A DNA stretch of 64,000 bases, from positions 85,318-149,317 of the forward strand of contig JAJEKV010000158.1 in the NCBI GenBank assembly GCA_021234155.1, read 5' to 3'. Position 1 is the first letter of the stretch. The number at the start of each line of letters is the position of its first letter. Made by a program: the position numbers and the translations under genes. This DNA comes from Isoetes taiwanensis (taxonomy: Eukaryota > Streptophyta > Lycopodiopsida > Isoetales > Isoetaceae). Below, one piece after another: positions 1 through 10,667 of this stretch. Under the pieces are notes generated by a model. The model was not told the origin of the DNA, made no database searches, and saw nothing but the letters and a program-made list of their open reading frames with translations.

Positions 1-440
1 CTGCATCGAGCTATGGAAGAAGTATCCTTGTTATTCTTAGTGTATCCCGGGAAGCGCCACATCCAGGCTTGATGGGTAGGTCAGTTTCTTACTCCCAGAC
101 ATCTTTACCAGCTTTGATAGAATCTCCGACTCAATCTTTATATATTTCTACTTCCTCGCCATTTTCCGTGCAATCTTCAAGCGGGGGCATTTAGTTCTTG
201 CGGCGGCCTTGAGGTTCGAAAGTGGGGGGTTAGAACCTGAAAAAAAAATCCCGCCATTCTAAAAAATTTCCGATAACCAAAAAATATCCTGGCATTTTTT
301 TCAGACCATTTTCGTAGAAGTTTCTAAGGATTTCCAAGAAAGTACACTATAATTTTATGTATTTCCGGTAGCCTTAAATGTAAGTAGGCATTTTTAATGG
401 TTAGGGCAAATTCTAATTTCGGACCCTAAGCAGCCGCCCT
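1..440. other. no recognisable feature
   Basis: I see no coding frame, repeat or RNA gene here. The sequence is AT-biased with a short A run near 241-248. It leads into the GRAS remnant. Confidence 0.6.
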
Positions 441-441
441 T

Positions 442-783
442 GCCAAAGCGGGAAACCATGCGATCCGCGATTTATTTAGTTCGGATGTTGTTGTTATGTG
501 CTCGGTAGCGGATGAGAATGTTGAGCTCGCTCAAGTTGATATTGGTCGCGTCTCAATTCTCGGTTATCCCAAGCTTGGCGACCCTATGCAGCGTTTAGCT
601 TCTTATTTTTCTGAAGCCCTAGCTGCCGGACTTACCCGAACACCATGTTCCCATCTTTCAAAGGTCTTATCAATTGTGGCAAACTCCTCGATTCAGGACA
701 TAACCCTTCTGCGGGACATGTTGGAAGCTTTCTCGTATTCTATGACTCCATACCCATTGGTAAGTTTTAGATACATGACATGA
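442..783 (+). pseudogene. GRAS-domain transcription factor remnant
   Basis: GRAS proteins are plant transcription regulators. This frame is open from about 442 and reads through the Met at 496. It carries the start of a GRAS domain: an acidic stretch with NVELAQ, then GDPMQRLASYFSEALAAGL, which is the conserved first leucine-heptad block of the family, then a PYPLVSFRYMT segment matching the block that normally continues into the VHIID core. At 781 the frame hits two stop codons and no VHIID, PFYRE or SAW block follows. A GRAS domain is usually about 350 residues and only about the first 100 are present. I read it as a truncated gene copy. The family assignment rests on the GDPMQRLASYF block. 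Confidence 0.6.
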
Positions 784-822
784 TGATTTGGCATAACACC
801 AACCATATTTCGTTGTAATTGC

Positions 823-1385
823 ATGGTTGATCTTCGGGGGCCTGCGAGGGCTTTTTTAGTGAAACAAGAAGCTTTCTTAAACCCCACAAAGCCCAATGTT
901 TACGGCTTGATGTCTCTTCTCGATGCACGCAAAATGCGCGGGCATGTGGATTTGGGAAGGCAATGCTTTAATGGAGTTGTTAATCTAGATTCTGTTGCAC
1001 TCAGGGATATGTTCTTATGTGGAGACATCTATGCTAGTGCTAAGTTGGAAGAGAATGACCATGACAAACTAGAAGTTGCACTTGAAGGATCACGGAACAG
1101 CTTGAATTGAAGTTACAAAGTTTGTCACGACAAGAATCAACTTGCCAGTTAAAGGCATAGATTTTGGAAAATTTCCATGGATGGCATTCATATATTTGTT
1201 GCACAAAGGTGGCAGCCCATCAATGGGGACCTACTTATTGGCTATGCCATGCATCAGGAAAAGTAAATTCGTATAAGTGCAAGCGTGATGATCTGAACTT
1301 CGCGGAGTTTTTAGTCGAATACACAATTCCACACCTTCTTAGAGACCTGTCCAATAAAGTTATATTTGTTGGTGAAATGATTTAG
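823..1385 (+). pseudogene. possible PPR-protein C-terminal remnant
   Basis: The frame 823-1110 contains LMSLLDARKMRGHVDLGRQC and later a GDIYASAKLEEND segment. These resemble the last repeats and E-type motif of plant organelle pentatricopeptide (PPR) proteins, where an LL-A---HG-V-LG--CF pattern is followed by a YASA segment. A shifted frame after 1164 continues with an aromatic-rich stretch that could be the degraded tail. Stops and frame changes mean it is not functional. The match is by eye and weak. It follows the GRAS remnant directly, so both may be pieces carried by a transposon or a segmental duplication. Confidence 0.35.
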
Positions 1386-2062
1386 GGGTTTTATCTCCAT
1401 CTTCGAAAGTTCTTTCACTTTTTACTTTTTCTCTCATTCCTCAAAAGAAAACAATTACTGCAAAGATAAGTATTTAAGTCTTTGGGCAAAGAATAAGTAA
1501 TTTTAAATAAAGACATATGTCTTTAACTCATGAAGTAGTGCATTGCTATTGTGTTAAATTTGTTAAATGATTAGAAATTGCCTATAAGGGAGACCAAAGT
1601 TGTTACTGTGGGATTTTTGAATGAATGGCATGCAATGTTTGCTCAATGAAAAGCTGCATGACAACCATGCCTCGTGAAGCATATATTCAAGAAAGTCTTA
1701 TTAATTTATCATGGGGTCATACCCTATGAAATGAAATGACATGGAATAGAAGAATAGCATGGAATAATCATCACCTGAAACAAAACTGGTATATGTCCAT
1801 AAATTGAATGCTAGAAGATCTAAGAGGCATATAAACCAATGTCAAACATCGCTGATATTTTCTGTGACACTTTCAGTATAATTGCAGCAACACTCTCAGT
1901 GATTGTAACATTTTTGGTTGGTCCAATAGTAGGAGTATGTATATGACACTTATAAGGAGAAACAGTTAAGCATTGGTAAGGCGCAAGAGCACATTGATGG
2001 CATTTACAGTCAATCCTCCCAGAACTTCGTAATGGGATATTTGAAATGTTCATATCAGGCAT
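1380..2062. repeat. duplicated block, copy A
   Basis: This block closely matches copy B at about 2602-3620 in the same orientation. Shared landmarks are a TTTCTCTCATTCC stretch, a TATGTCTTTAACT stretch, the run CATGGGGTCAT before CCTATGAAATGAAATGACAT, and the tail containing GTAGGAGTATGTATA. It holds the 3' flank and last-exon tail of the cysteine-rich gene whose full version lies at 3371-4627. Many small indels separate the copies, so the duplication is not recent. Confidence 0.85.
1820..2062 (-). pseudogene. truncated copy of the cysteine-rich secreted protein tail
   Basis: The minus-strand frame ends in residues parallel to the C-terminus of the gene at 3371-4627. Both have a P-Y-x-C-x-I-H-T-P-T-I segment followed by a Thr/Ser/Val-rich tail (here VTITESV, in the gene VTISGSV). 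Only about 80 codons remain. The signal peptide and cysteine-rich exons are absent and the sequence upstream is unrelated. I interpret it as the broken end of the segmental duplication. It has no start context of its own. Confidence 0.7.
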
Positions 2063-2600
2063 GACCTTAATTTAGGAATACAAATAAATGTGGCCAATTC
2101 TGAGTCTCTTCTGAATCTGACATATAGTTGCATCGTCTCCTTTTGAAGCATAAGCATTGAAGAGATGGCGCACATAATGTCTTTGAGAAACATTAAGTCA
2201 ATTTCAAATATCTTTTTACTTCCCATGAGCAGCATTTGATGTTATTATTGACCTCAATCTGCAGGGAGCTGGAAGGGAGGTTCTAGAAGATAGAAAAAAC
2301 TCTTCCATGCCATCAACTTGAAAGCATGTATATCATCAAGCAATATTTACCTAGACCTGGATTTGCTTGGCAAACTACATTGTCCTTATCAAATGTATGA
2401 ACTCCATGAAAACCGACATTAACCAATTTCAAGGCACCTTAATGTATCCGATGCTATTGTATAACATTGTACATGTTCCACACTACCTTAAAAGCTACGA
2501 GTTGACAAGTTGAAAATAAAAAGTATATCTTTGAAATTACCGATGATGTTTTATTACAAATGCACCTAGATAAAGGAGGAGGAGGCTTGATGATAAGGAA
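2063..2600. other. no recognisable gene
   Basis: AT-rich sequence between the duplicated blocks. A short minus-strand open frame at 2050-2235 shows no family features. Confidence 0.5.
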
Positions 2601-2601
2601 A

Positions 2602-3620
2602 TGATTTGGGGATCTCATTCGACAGTTCTTTCATTTTGTAATATCTTCATGTTTATAATACAAAATGGAAACTGGGTCGCTACTAGACTCGGAAGATTAT
2701 TCTGGTGATGACATCTGTCATCCCTCAATATCCCGGAATGGAAGTTGGGGTAGGCATTCCGCTGTTCCGGTGATGAACATGTCAATTCAATCCATCGATT
2801 CAGCAGCAGCAGGTAAGCTTCTTGCTCCCCAGTTTCCATTTTTTAGGTGAATGGCGAAGGGTGCCTTTTCGCCCAATCGGAACCAGCTCGGTTCTTGGCC
2901 GTCGCGGGGGCCCCGGCCACTGTTGCGGAAAGGCAGCCCCTTCTGCCATTCTCCTATACATTTTCTCTCATTCCCCAAAAGAAAAAACTTATTACAAAGA
3001 TAAGTATATGGGCAAAGGAAAAGCAATTTAAAATAATTATGAAGACGTATGTCTTTAACTAATGAAATAGTGCATTACTATTGTGTTGAATTTGTTAGAT
3101 GATTAGAAAATTCCTTTTAGGGAGACAAAGTTGCAACTATGGAATTTTTGAATGAATGACACGCAATGTTTTACTCAATGAAAAGCTACGTGACAACCAT
3201 GCCTGAAGCATATATTCAAGAAAGTTTTATTAATTTATCATGGGGTCATTCCCTATGAAATGAAATGACATGGAATAGAAGAATAGTATAGAATAATTCT
3301 CACAAGAAATATAACTGGTATATGCCCATGAAATGAATGATAGGAAATCTAAGAGGCATGTAAACCAATCTCAAACATCGCTAATATTTTCTGTGACACT
3401 TTCAGTGATAGTTTCAGTAACACTTCCACTGATTGTAACACTTTCGGTGAGTTCGATAGTAGGAGTATGTATAGGGCACATGTAAGGAGAAACTTTGTTG
3501 CACAGTTGTGCATTGGTAAGGCGCAAGATCATATTGATGGCATTTACACTCTTGGTCATATCACCCTTACAGATTTTTGCAGCACCCTCTAAGCTAAGCA
3601 CTTTCATTACAGTAGATCCC
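2602..3620. repeat. duplicated block, copy B, with about 300 bp inserted
   Basis: This is the counterpart of copy A at 1380-2062. Similarity starts near TTCTTTCATTTTG (about 2628), is broken by roughly 300 bp without counterpart in copy A (about 2645-2950), and resumes at TTTCTCTCATTCC (about 2958). It then runs into the last exon of the cysteine-rich gene. The extra 300 bp contain a fold-back structure listed separately. Confidence 0.8.
2662..2842. repeat. 15-bp inverted repeat pair inside an inserted segment
   Basis: AAAATGGAAACTGGG at 2662-2676 is matched by its exact reverse complement at 2828-2842, leaving a loop of about 150 bp. Inside the loop, CGGAATG and CATTCCG form a smaller fold-back. 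The pair lies within the stretch present in copy B but absent from copy A of the local duplication. A small fold-back or MITE-like insertion would explain this, but I did not find a clear target-site duplication. Confidence 0.5.
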
Positions 3621-4627
3621 GAAAGAGCAGCAAGACATTCACTTGCCAACCCTCCTTCTAAGAAATGAAGCTCCTTATGCACCAAAGCACATATGCTCTC
3701 ATCCCTTGCATATAAGAAGTCACTGCACTTGGACATGTAATCATGGTTCTGGTTCCCTCCCCAACACATTGGCCCCATTCCAATGTACCCAGCCGGGCAT
3801 GCTGGGTAGCAGAGTCCATCATGTTTATGCTAAAGCAAAACAAGCTTGTCAGTACCTTAGATCTAAATGAATCTCTAGTGTGTCAACAACTTCGAAAGAA
3901 TGCTTTTTCTATATTCTTTGAAACACTTCTACTTAAGTGCCTCATTTAAAAAACTTCCATGTGACATACAAAAAAGCAACCTAAAGAAACCAATTGCAAG
4001 AAAGTTAGGAGCCTAGAAAAACACTTCCATGCATGTGACTGAAGTTAAGACATAAAAAAAGGAAATCCAAGAAAAATGGAGAAGACTCTACCTACCCAGG
4101 GGCGCAGATCATATGCGCAAAATGGCCACGGTTATAGGAATGCCTATGGAATGATTTGGCATAGAAACAACCAATATCTGAAGAATCAGCAGGGCAAGCA
4201 TTGCAGCAACCTAAGCAGCAGCAACCCTTTGCCCACATGTGAGTGCAGTATTTTCCAGTTGTGGAGAAGCCTGGAGGGCAGTTCATAAGGCACTGCTCTC
4301 CCTCTCCACTATACCCATGCTTGCATATTTTGTAACACATATCTCCATCCTTCTCATATCCCTCGGGGCATAAGCGTGGTCGAATGCCAAATCCCCTCCA
4401 TATTAAATCAGCAAAGCATGCTTTCATCGTGGGCACCATAGCTCCTGCCTCTGCAAATACAAAACAGACGATTAGACATTCTCCTTGGATATCAAAATTA
4501 TTCTGTATAGAATTTGGGACTTACTTGGCAAATGTATCTCTGCCAGGTTGAATGCTGTAGCATGAGATGCCAAGCTCGCTATGGCTGCAAATACAAATAC
4601 AAATACAAATACTATAAGGTTTGCCAT
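3371..4627 (-). CDS. secreted cysteine-rich protein, three exons
   Basis: Exon 1 is 4525-4627. It starts at the ATG at 4627 and encodes a signal peptide, MANLIVFVFVFVFAAIASL, with likely cleavage after HATA. Its donor is GTAAGT. Exon 2 (about 4096-4450, acceptor TTTGCAG) has many Cys in repeated C-P-x-G-Y/F and C-x3-C patterns, including LCPEGYEKDGDMCYKICKHG and a CCCLGCCNAC cluster. Exon 3 (3371-3829, acceptor GCTTTAG) repeats the module as CYPACPAGYIGMGPMCWGG and ends in a Thr/Ser/Glu tail. The protein is probably extracellular and disulfide-rich; function unknown. Similar Cys/Gly modules occur in proteins of seed-free plants and oomycetes. One problem: the GT donor after exon 2 leaves phase 2, but the sensible exon 3 frame needs phase 0. 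Either a one-base defect or an unseen junction exists. Confidence 0.7.
4588..4611. repeat. in-frame hexamer microsatellite in the signal peptide
   Basis: About four copies of AATACA on the plus strand (TGTATT on the coding strand) encode the alternating FVFVFV core of the signal peptide of the cysteine-rich gene. Because the unit is six bases, changes in copy number would lengthen or shorten the hydrophobic core without shifting the frame. Confidence 0.8.
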
Positions 4628-4714
4628 TGGACTACGAGATTTCTCAGACTGCACAACGTTTATTTCTCAAATTTCTTTGTAAGTTGGCGATGAGAGTACA
4701 AAGGTTAGAACGGG

Positions 4715-4721
4715 TTTTATA
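4715..4721 (-). promoter_or_regulatory. candidate TATA box of the cysteine-rich gene
   Basis: On the minus strand the sequence reads TATAAAA about 90 bp upstream of the ATG at 4627, a normal place for a plant TATA box with a short 5' UTR. It is the only good TATA match close to that start. Confidence 0.45.
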
Positions 4722-4884
4722 TTGATTGAGCAATGTGGAATATGTGGTTTATTCCTTGAGATTTCATCATTGCCGCCACCCAAATGCACGCAATCATATT
4801 ACATTGATTGAGCAATGTGGAATATATAGTTCATTCCTTGAGATTTCGTCATTGCCGCCACCTAGATGCACGCAACCTAGAAGA
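4721..4884. repeat. 82-bp tandem duplication upstream of the cysteine-rich gene
   Basis: ATTGATTGAGCAATGTGGAA begins at 4721 and again at 4803. Both copies continue through TTCCTTGAGATTTC and ATTGCCGCCACC to ATGCACGCAA, with few mismatches. The duplication sits just upstream of the TATA-like box and may be a duplicated promoter element. Confidence 0.85.
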
Positions 4885-5343
4885 ATATGCACATCTATGA
4901 GAATTAATTAAAAGTGTTTAAGAGCTCGCAACAACTAACTATTGAGTCATACTAGAATGTCTCTCATGGCTAGATGGAATTCTCAATTAATATGTTATTA
5001 AAAGTGGATGAGCATTTTTATGAGCTCAGGACACCCAAGCTTATTGAAGCATCCAAGACCATGTATTACTAAATATATAAGTTGTCATACTAGAATGATG
5101 GTTAGATGCAATTCTTAATAAGAAAATTTGTCAAAACATTCTAGTAAATGGATAAGCTTGCTTGAAAAGTCCTATTGCACATTCTAAACATGCACCATAT
5201 TGTCAACAAGTCATCTATTTACGCAAGGTATACTATTCAACTCATATGTTTATATATGTCACATTCATTCGGGAAATCATGCCTATAAACGTCTTATAGA
5301 CATCATTACAAATTTTGCTCGAGAAACATCTGCAACGTCTTAA
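4885..5343. other. no recognisable feature
   Basis: AT-rich intergenic DNA with two loosely repeated phrases (a GTCATACTAGAATG motif near 4949 and 5087). No coding frame is supported. Confidence 0.5.
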
Positions 5344-5750
5344 CACTACAAAATCATTCATCCATAGCGATGTCTATATCGACGTCTGGATGTTGATTTA
5401 ACGTTGTTGAACGACGTCTGTACGTCAAAAAAATGACGTCATATTGACGTCCCCTCAACTGATCGATGTATAGTCGTTGATACACTCGTCGCAACCGCGC
5501 CGTCGTTAAACATCAAGGATCCGTCATTAGGCGACGCAGATGCCAGTGCAGCGGCCACGCTGTAAACATCGTTTAACGAAATCTCATACACGTGAACGAT
5601 AATTGCGCCACGCGTATGCCAGCATAGTTCATGCATGGCGCCTACTTGTTGTCTGCATGGCAACATCATAAACGACGTTTAGGTTATTTAGGAAAAAAAA
5701 GGATATTTGCCACGCATACACCACCAGGGCATCTACATGTATGGCACGTA
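5344..5750. mobile_element. CACTA-like DNA transposon end, interrupted by a copia element
   Basis: The segment starts with CACTACAAAA, the terminal signature of plant CACTA (En/Spm) transposons. It is then dense in GACGTC, ACGTC and CGTCG words, like the subterminal repeats of that superfamily. At 5750 it is interrupted by the LTR of the copia element. The flank resumes at 11311 with a similar GCGATGTCATTA sequence. No matching opposite terminus was found nearby and no transposase frame is visible, so this is a remnant or a non-autonomous copy. Confidence 0.5.
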
Positions 5751-6337
5751 TGTTGGAAATGTGAGTCATGTCATATTATAAGGAATTTAGAAAATTGTCA
5801 TCTTATATTCATGAGAAGCAGTGGCAATGAATATATTGTAGCTAAAAAAACAACCTATGAGAAGCAGTGGCAGTAGGTTGTAAAGTCAAGAACAGTTGAA
5901 GATGCAAACGAATGCATATAAGTGCTTTATGTGCTTTAAGTGCTTTATACATATAAGTGCTTTATGTGCTTTCCTAAAGCAGGTATGTGGGATAAATCGA
6001 AAGTAGCAGATTTCCTTAGCCAAGTCTGTGGGATATAGTTCAATAGACAACAGCCTCAGATTGGAAAGCATGAATGATGCCTTAACCGCCGGACAGTTCT
6101 ATTATAAGGTGAAGCAGAGCCTTAAAGAATTATTCGGGTCCAAGGATGGTTTGATCCGTCTCTGAGCAAGGAATTATTGACCATAATGTGGCTTCCTTGC
6201 TGGTGTAAAGGATTTGATTGAAATGCTAATGGTGTTGTGAAGCATAAATAAGATTTGATAAGCCTGAATTATCATAAGAGACAAGTTGAATAACATCTTT
6301 GCTAGGATAAGATTGAACGTGTTATCTAGTTCTAACA
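5751..6337 (+). repeat. 5' LTR of the copia element
   Basis: 587 bp, TG...CA ends. Compared with the 3' LTR it lacks 50 bp at the 6162/6163 junction. It contains a short internal repeat of a TAAGTGCTTTATGTGCTTT unit near 5917-5970. Confidence 0.95.
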
Positions 6338-6338
6338 G

Positions 6339-6350
6339 TGGTATCAGAGC
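6339..6350 (+). promoter_or_regulatory. primer-binding site, initiator-Met tRNA type
   Basis: TGGTATCAGAGC lies two bases after the end of the 5' LTR. This is the standard plant retrotransposon primer site complementary to the 3' end of initiator methionine tRNA, and it fixes the element's orientation as plus. Confidence 0.95.
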
Positions 6351-6371
6351 CAATAAATCCAGGAAAGCAAG

Positions 6372-7310
6372 ATGTCTACGAGATTTGGAGCTAATCTCTT
6401 AAACTCCATAGAGGTCTTCAAAGGGAAACAGGGTTTCATTTGGAAGCAAGGCATTCGAGAGGTGTTAGAATTTGAAAATTTATGGTACTTGATTGATCCT
6501 AATGTGGTTAATTATCTGCAGTCGTGGGTAACCGGAGGAGAAGAATCAAGTACTTCAAACATTGTTGGGTGGTGGAGCTAGAACGGTACAAGTGGTGAAG
6601 GTGGAACTAATGCGGCAAGAAGAGTCACCCGATTGGCTAAGCGTGGATGAGAAGGCAAGAATAATGGAAGCTCAATCCATAATATGCCAAAAGGTGGGGA
6701 CAACTATCAAGCTAAAACTTCGGAGGTAAATCCCTGAGAAATGTGGAAATTTATGTTAGATAATTATGAGCAAAAGTCTTCCTCTCAAATAGATGTATTG
6801 GAAAAATAGTTGAGAAAATTAAAATTGTATGAGAAAGACAATATTACTTGAATTTACGGAAAAATTTGAATCAATAATTCTTGACTTATAGGGAGCGAGG
6901 AGTTGTGTTAAATGAGGACTATCAACTTCTAGCTATTTCTAAAAGATCTCTCATAATGCCACAGTTAGCTACTTTGTTAAGAAATGTGGCTAAATCAAAA
7001 GAACATGCAATTAGAATGATCGGGACGAGAATTTGGAGCGGACCAAAGGAGATGATGATGATGATTCAGAGGCCATGTTTGTCAAAAGCAGAAAAAAGGC
7101 AAGAAGGTGTTTAGGAAAAAACAAATTGGCCCATGCTTTACTTGTGATGCTTATGGTCACCTTAAAATAAATTATCCTAAACTTGGAAAGGAAGTTATTT
7201 GTTATAATTGTGAGGGTAAAGGTCACATAGCAACCAACTGCTCAAGTCAAAAAGAGGGAAAGGGAAGAAATTTGAAGGTAAAAGGATCAAGGCTAAGCCT
7301 AGCCTAAATA
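6372..7310 (+). pseudogene. copia gag remnant with zinc knuckle
   Basis: The gag start is near 6372, where the sequence reads MSTRFGANLLNS. Several frameshifts follow. Near 7129-7240 one frame carries two zinc-knuckle motifs. The second, CYNCEGKGHIATNC, is a perfect C-x2-C-x4-H-x4-C. The first, CFTCDAYGHLKINY, has lost its last Cys to Tyr. Gag would form the virus-like particle and bind RNA through the knuckle. The stretch is not translatable as one protein. Confidence 0.85.
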
Positions 7311-7410
7311 TTGCTTTCGAGAAAGCCAGGAAGATGAGGCGGGATGAAGACATTGAGGTAAATATGTCTAAGGCTTGTTCTAAGATTAATACAAAATTTG
7401 ACATTGATGC

Positions 7411-8300
7411 TCTTATCTTAGATTCGGGAATTTGAGAGATCCGTGTGGGAAGCTTCGAGAAATGCTAAAAATGCGAGAGAAAAGAAGGAGGACATATACG
7501 GTTTGGAAATGGGGAATTAAAAAGAATTGAGAGTCTTTGGAGTTTTGGAGTTGTTTGACCTAGAAGGCAAAGGCTGTAAAAGCTAAAAATGTGTTGTGCA
7601 TACGGGATTGATAAGAAATCTTATTTCAATATGCGGTTAGTTGATCTTGGCTATAAAGTGGTGTTCGAAAAACTTCATTGTAATATTTTTCTTGGTAATA
7701 AAAAATGTTTGTGGGAAAAAGAGTTGGAAATTTATATGGATTAAGCGGACAACATTTGATGTCGATTATCAATTTCTTGACTTATCCATCTACGAAAAAT
7801 TGGCATGAAAGATTATGTCACGTTAATCCTGCTACAATTGAGGTATTAAACAAGGAAGGATTCCTTAATATGAGCACATCTCAATCGAAAAACAAGTATG
7901 CATGGGATGTATGCTTGGCAAACACAACAGATTACCTTTTAAGAAAAAAGGTGCAAAAGCAAAGGGTATTTTGGATTTGGTAAATACTGTTTGTGTGGAC
8001 CGCTTAATGTTGTTAGTCACGAGTGGGAAGAGATACTTTATGACTCTAATAGATGATTCGATTAGAAAAACTAAAGTGTATTGCATTAAAACTAAAGATG
8101 CGACTTTTGAAAAGTTTAAACAATTTGTTAATGAAATGGAAAGATCAAAAGCAGGGGAAGAAGGATCAAATGTTTGAGGTCCGGTGAGAGGAGGTGAGTT
8201 CCTATCGGGAGAATTTAAGAGGTTTTGCAAGAATAAAAGGCATTAAAAGGCAACTAACTTGTAGTCATTCCCCACAAGCGAATGGTGTAGGCTGAAAGGA
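7411..8300 (+). pseudogene. copia protease and integrase remnant
   Basis: A short LILDSG segment at 7411-7428 is the aspartic protease active site. From 7705 the frame shows the integrase zinc-binding region: WHERLCHVNPATIEVLNKEG gives the two His, and a C-L-A-N-T stretch keeps one of the two Cys. From about 7990 a shifted frame shows the catalytic-core start, with KRYFMTLIDD carrying the second catalytic Asp region. A segment near 8190 (EFLSGEFKRFCKNK) and a SPQANGV segment near 8270 continue the core. At least three frames are needed, so the protein is dead. Confidence 0.85.
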
Positions 8301-8493
8301 AGAAACAGAACAATTTTAAATCTTTGTTAGGAGCATGTTAAAATCAGCGGGATTACCAAATTTCTTATGGGAAGACATGAGTTCAAACTTACGTGACTAT
8401 TCAAAACATGTTGCCATCTGCTAGTACACATGGTGGAATTCACGATATGCTTTGGTCGGGGAAGGAAACCAAATTATGAAAATTTGAGAGTGT

Positions 8494-10540
8494 ATGGATG
8501 CTTGGCATTTGTTCATATACCAAAAGGAAAAAAAAAAAAAATTAGATGATCGGGCTCTAATTACATATCTAGTAGGATATGATAATCAGTCCAAGGCTTA
8601 TAGGTTATATGATCCTAAAGCAAGAAGGGTAATTATTAGTCGAGATGTTTCCTTTGATGAAGGACAAGTTTACAAAGTATTATCTAGACCTATAAAAGCT
8701 GCACTGAAAATGTTAAGTTGATTGAGCAGAATGCTAAAAGGCTGTATCTACTAACAAAGTAAATGAGATTGATCTGAGATGATGATCTTTGAGGACTTGA
8801 GGCTGAAACACAAAGCGAAATTCGGGGAAGAAATTGAAGACTCTTTAGGGGAAGGTGAAGAAGAATCAATAGATACAAGTCGGGGTTGAAAGATCATACA
8901 CGTGGTTCAACAAATGACCTCAAGTAAAAAGAAAAAGAATAGCGGAAGTGCAAAAACTTCAAGCGGGCTTGAAATTTGAGGCCGAGATGCATGGTCGTGA
9001 TGAAGAAATTTGGAAGGAGTAAGAGATTACAAGTTGAGCAGGGAGCATGAGGTAAACAATATTTTGAAATTTTAATGCATCTAAACCCGGAAGTGCCAAA
9101 AACCTTAGATGATGTTCTAGTTTCAAATGACAAAAAGAAGCGGTGGCTAAATGCTATGAAAGAGGAAATGGATTCTTTTGTCGGGGATGATACCTTTGAA
9201 GCATGTGAACACTCGGAGGGTAAGAATATAGTAGGCAATAAATGGATTTTTAGAATCAAAGCTGGAGCGGATGGTAAATCACCTAAATACAAAGCCAGGG
9301 TTGGTTGCACGGGGGTTCTCCACGAGAAAAAGGTCAGGATTTTGATGAAACATTTTCTCCTTTAGTAAAATGAGCGGTGTCGAATGCTGTGGCTTTGGCA
9401 AATGCATGGAATCTAGAAGTGCATCACATGGATGTAAAAGCGCTTTCTTAAATGAAAAAATTAGATGAGGAAATTTTCATGAAACAAGCACGAGGATTTG
9501 AGCAAGGGAAGATAAGGTTTGGAAATGAAAAGGGCAGTTTATGGGCTAAGACAATCTCCTAGAGAATGGTACAAATGCATGGATTCTTATCTTATTGAAC
9601 AAGGATTTGTTAAGTTTTTGAATGATGGGAATTTGTATAAATTTGAATGTCAAGACGGTTGGTGCATTATTGCTTTATATGTTGATGACAACATTATGGT
9701 GGCAAAAGGGAAAAAATGTTTATTGATGTGCAAAAGCTTGTTGAAAAGCAGATTTGAAATGTCAGACCTTGGAGAACTTACAAAGTTTTTAGGGATTGAG
9801 GTGTCAAGAAATAGAGATGAAGGTACCATCATTTTAACTCAAAACAGATCAGAGGTATGCTTGAAAAATTTAAAATGAAAGAATGCAACATTAGTAAAAC
9901 TCCTGCTGCACCAGGTTGTAAGCTTTCTCTTGACATGTGTCCTAAGAATGATGAAGAAAGGAAAATCATGGAGAAAATTCCATATAGATCTTTAACAGGA
10001 TGCCTAGCCTATGTTGCTAATTGCACAAGGCCAGATATTGCTCATAGTGTAAACATGCTCAATAGATACAACAATGATCTAGGGAAGGAACATTGGATTG
10101 CTGCAAAATGTGTTCTGAGATATTTAAAAGGCACTATTGATATGGGAATTGCATACAATTCAAAAACTTAATATTATTTGCATTTTGTGATCTTGGCGGG
10201 GAGATTTAGATGCAAGAAAATCAACATCGAGGATACCTTATGATGCTTGGAGGAGGTCTTGTAGCTTGGAAGTGCAAAAACAATCATCTATAGCATTATC
10301 TCACTGCAGGTTTTGAGTATGCCTCGCCACATTATGTGCAAAAGAACTAATATGGGAAAGGAGGTTAATTTTGGAACTTGGAATTGGCGACCAAACTCTA
10401 GTGAGATGCTATGTGGATACAAATTTGCATAGCCATGACCAGAGAAATCGGTAATGCATAAAAGGTGAAGCATATAGAATTAGAAATGCATTTCATTAGG
10501 GATGCGGTATGCAAAGGATTGATCAAGTTAATTATATTAG
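8494..10540 (+). pseudogene. copia reverse transcriptase and RNase H remnant
   Basis: From 8494 a frame carries the conserved linker (LVGYDNQSKAYRLYDP and SRDVSFDE). Reverse transcriptase starts near 9075 with KKRWLNAMKEEMDSF and NKWIFRIK. It continues in another frame at 9519-9878 with AVYGLRQSPREWYK and the catalytic YVDDNIMV. The connection region (9857-10171) reads RSLTGCLAYVANCTRPDIAH, a copia hallmark, and ends with LRYLKGT. RNase H traces such as VAWKCK follow to about 10340, and a degraded ILTK-like tail is near 10570. Stops and frameshifts separate the blocks, yet each block is well conserved. Confidence 0.9.
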
Positions 10541-10655
10541 TACTGAGATAAGCGGTACTTGAGATATTTTGACAAAGGTTACGGCGAGAGAAAAGGTTCG
10601 AGCTCGAGAAAGCAAATCATGCATCTGATTCGGATATGACATAAGGAGATATGAC

Positions 10656-10667
10656 ATGAAGGGGAAG
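10656..10667 (+). promoter_or_regulatory. polypurine tract before the 3' LTR
   Basis: GAAGGGGAAG ends immediately before the TG of the 3' LTR. Its position and composition are those of the plus-strand primer of LTR retrotransposons. Confidence 0.85.
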
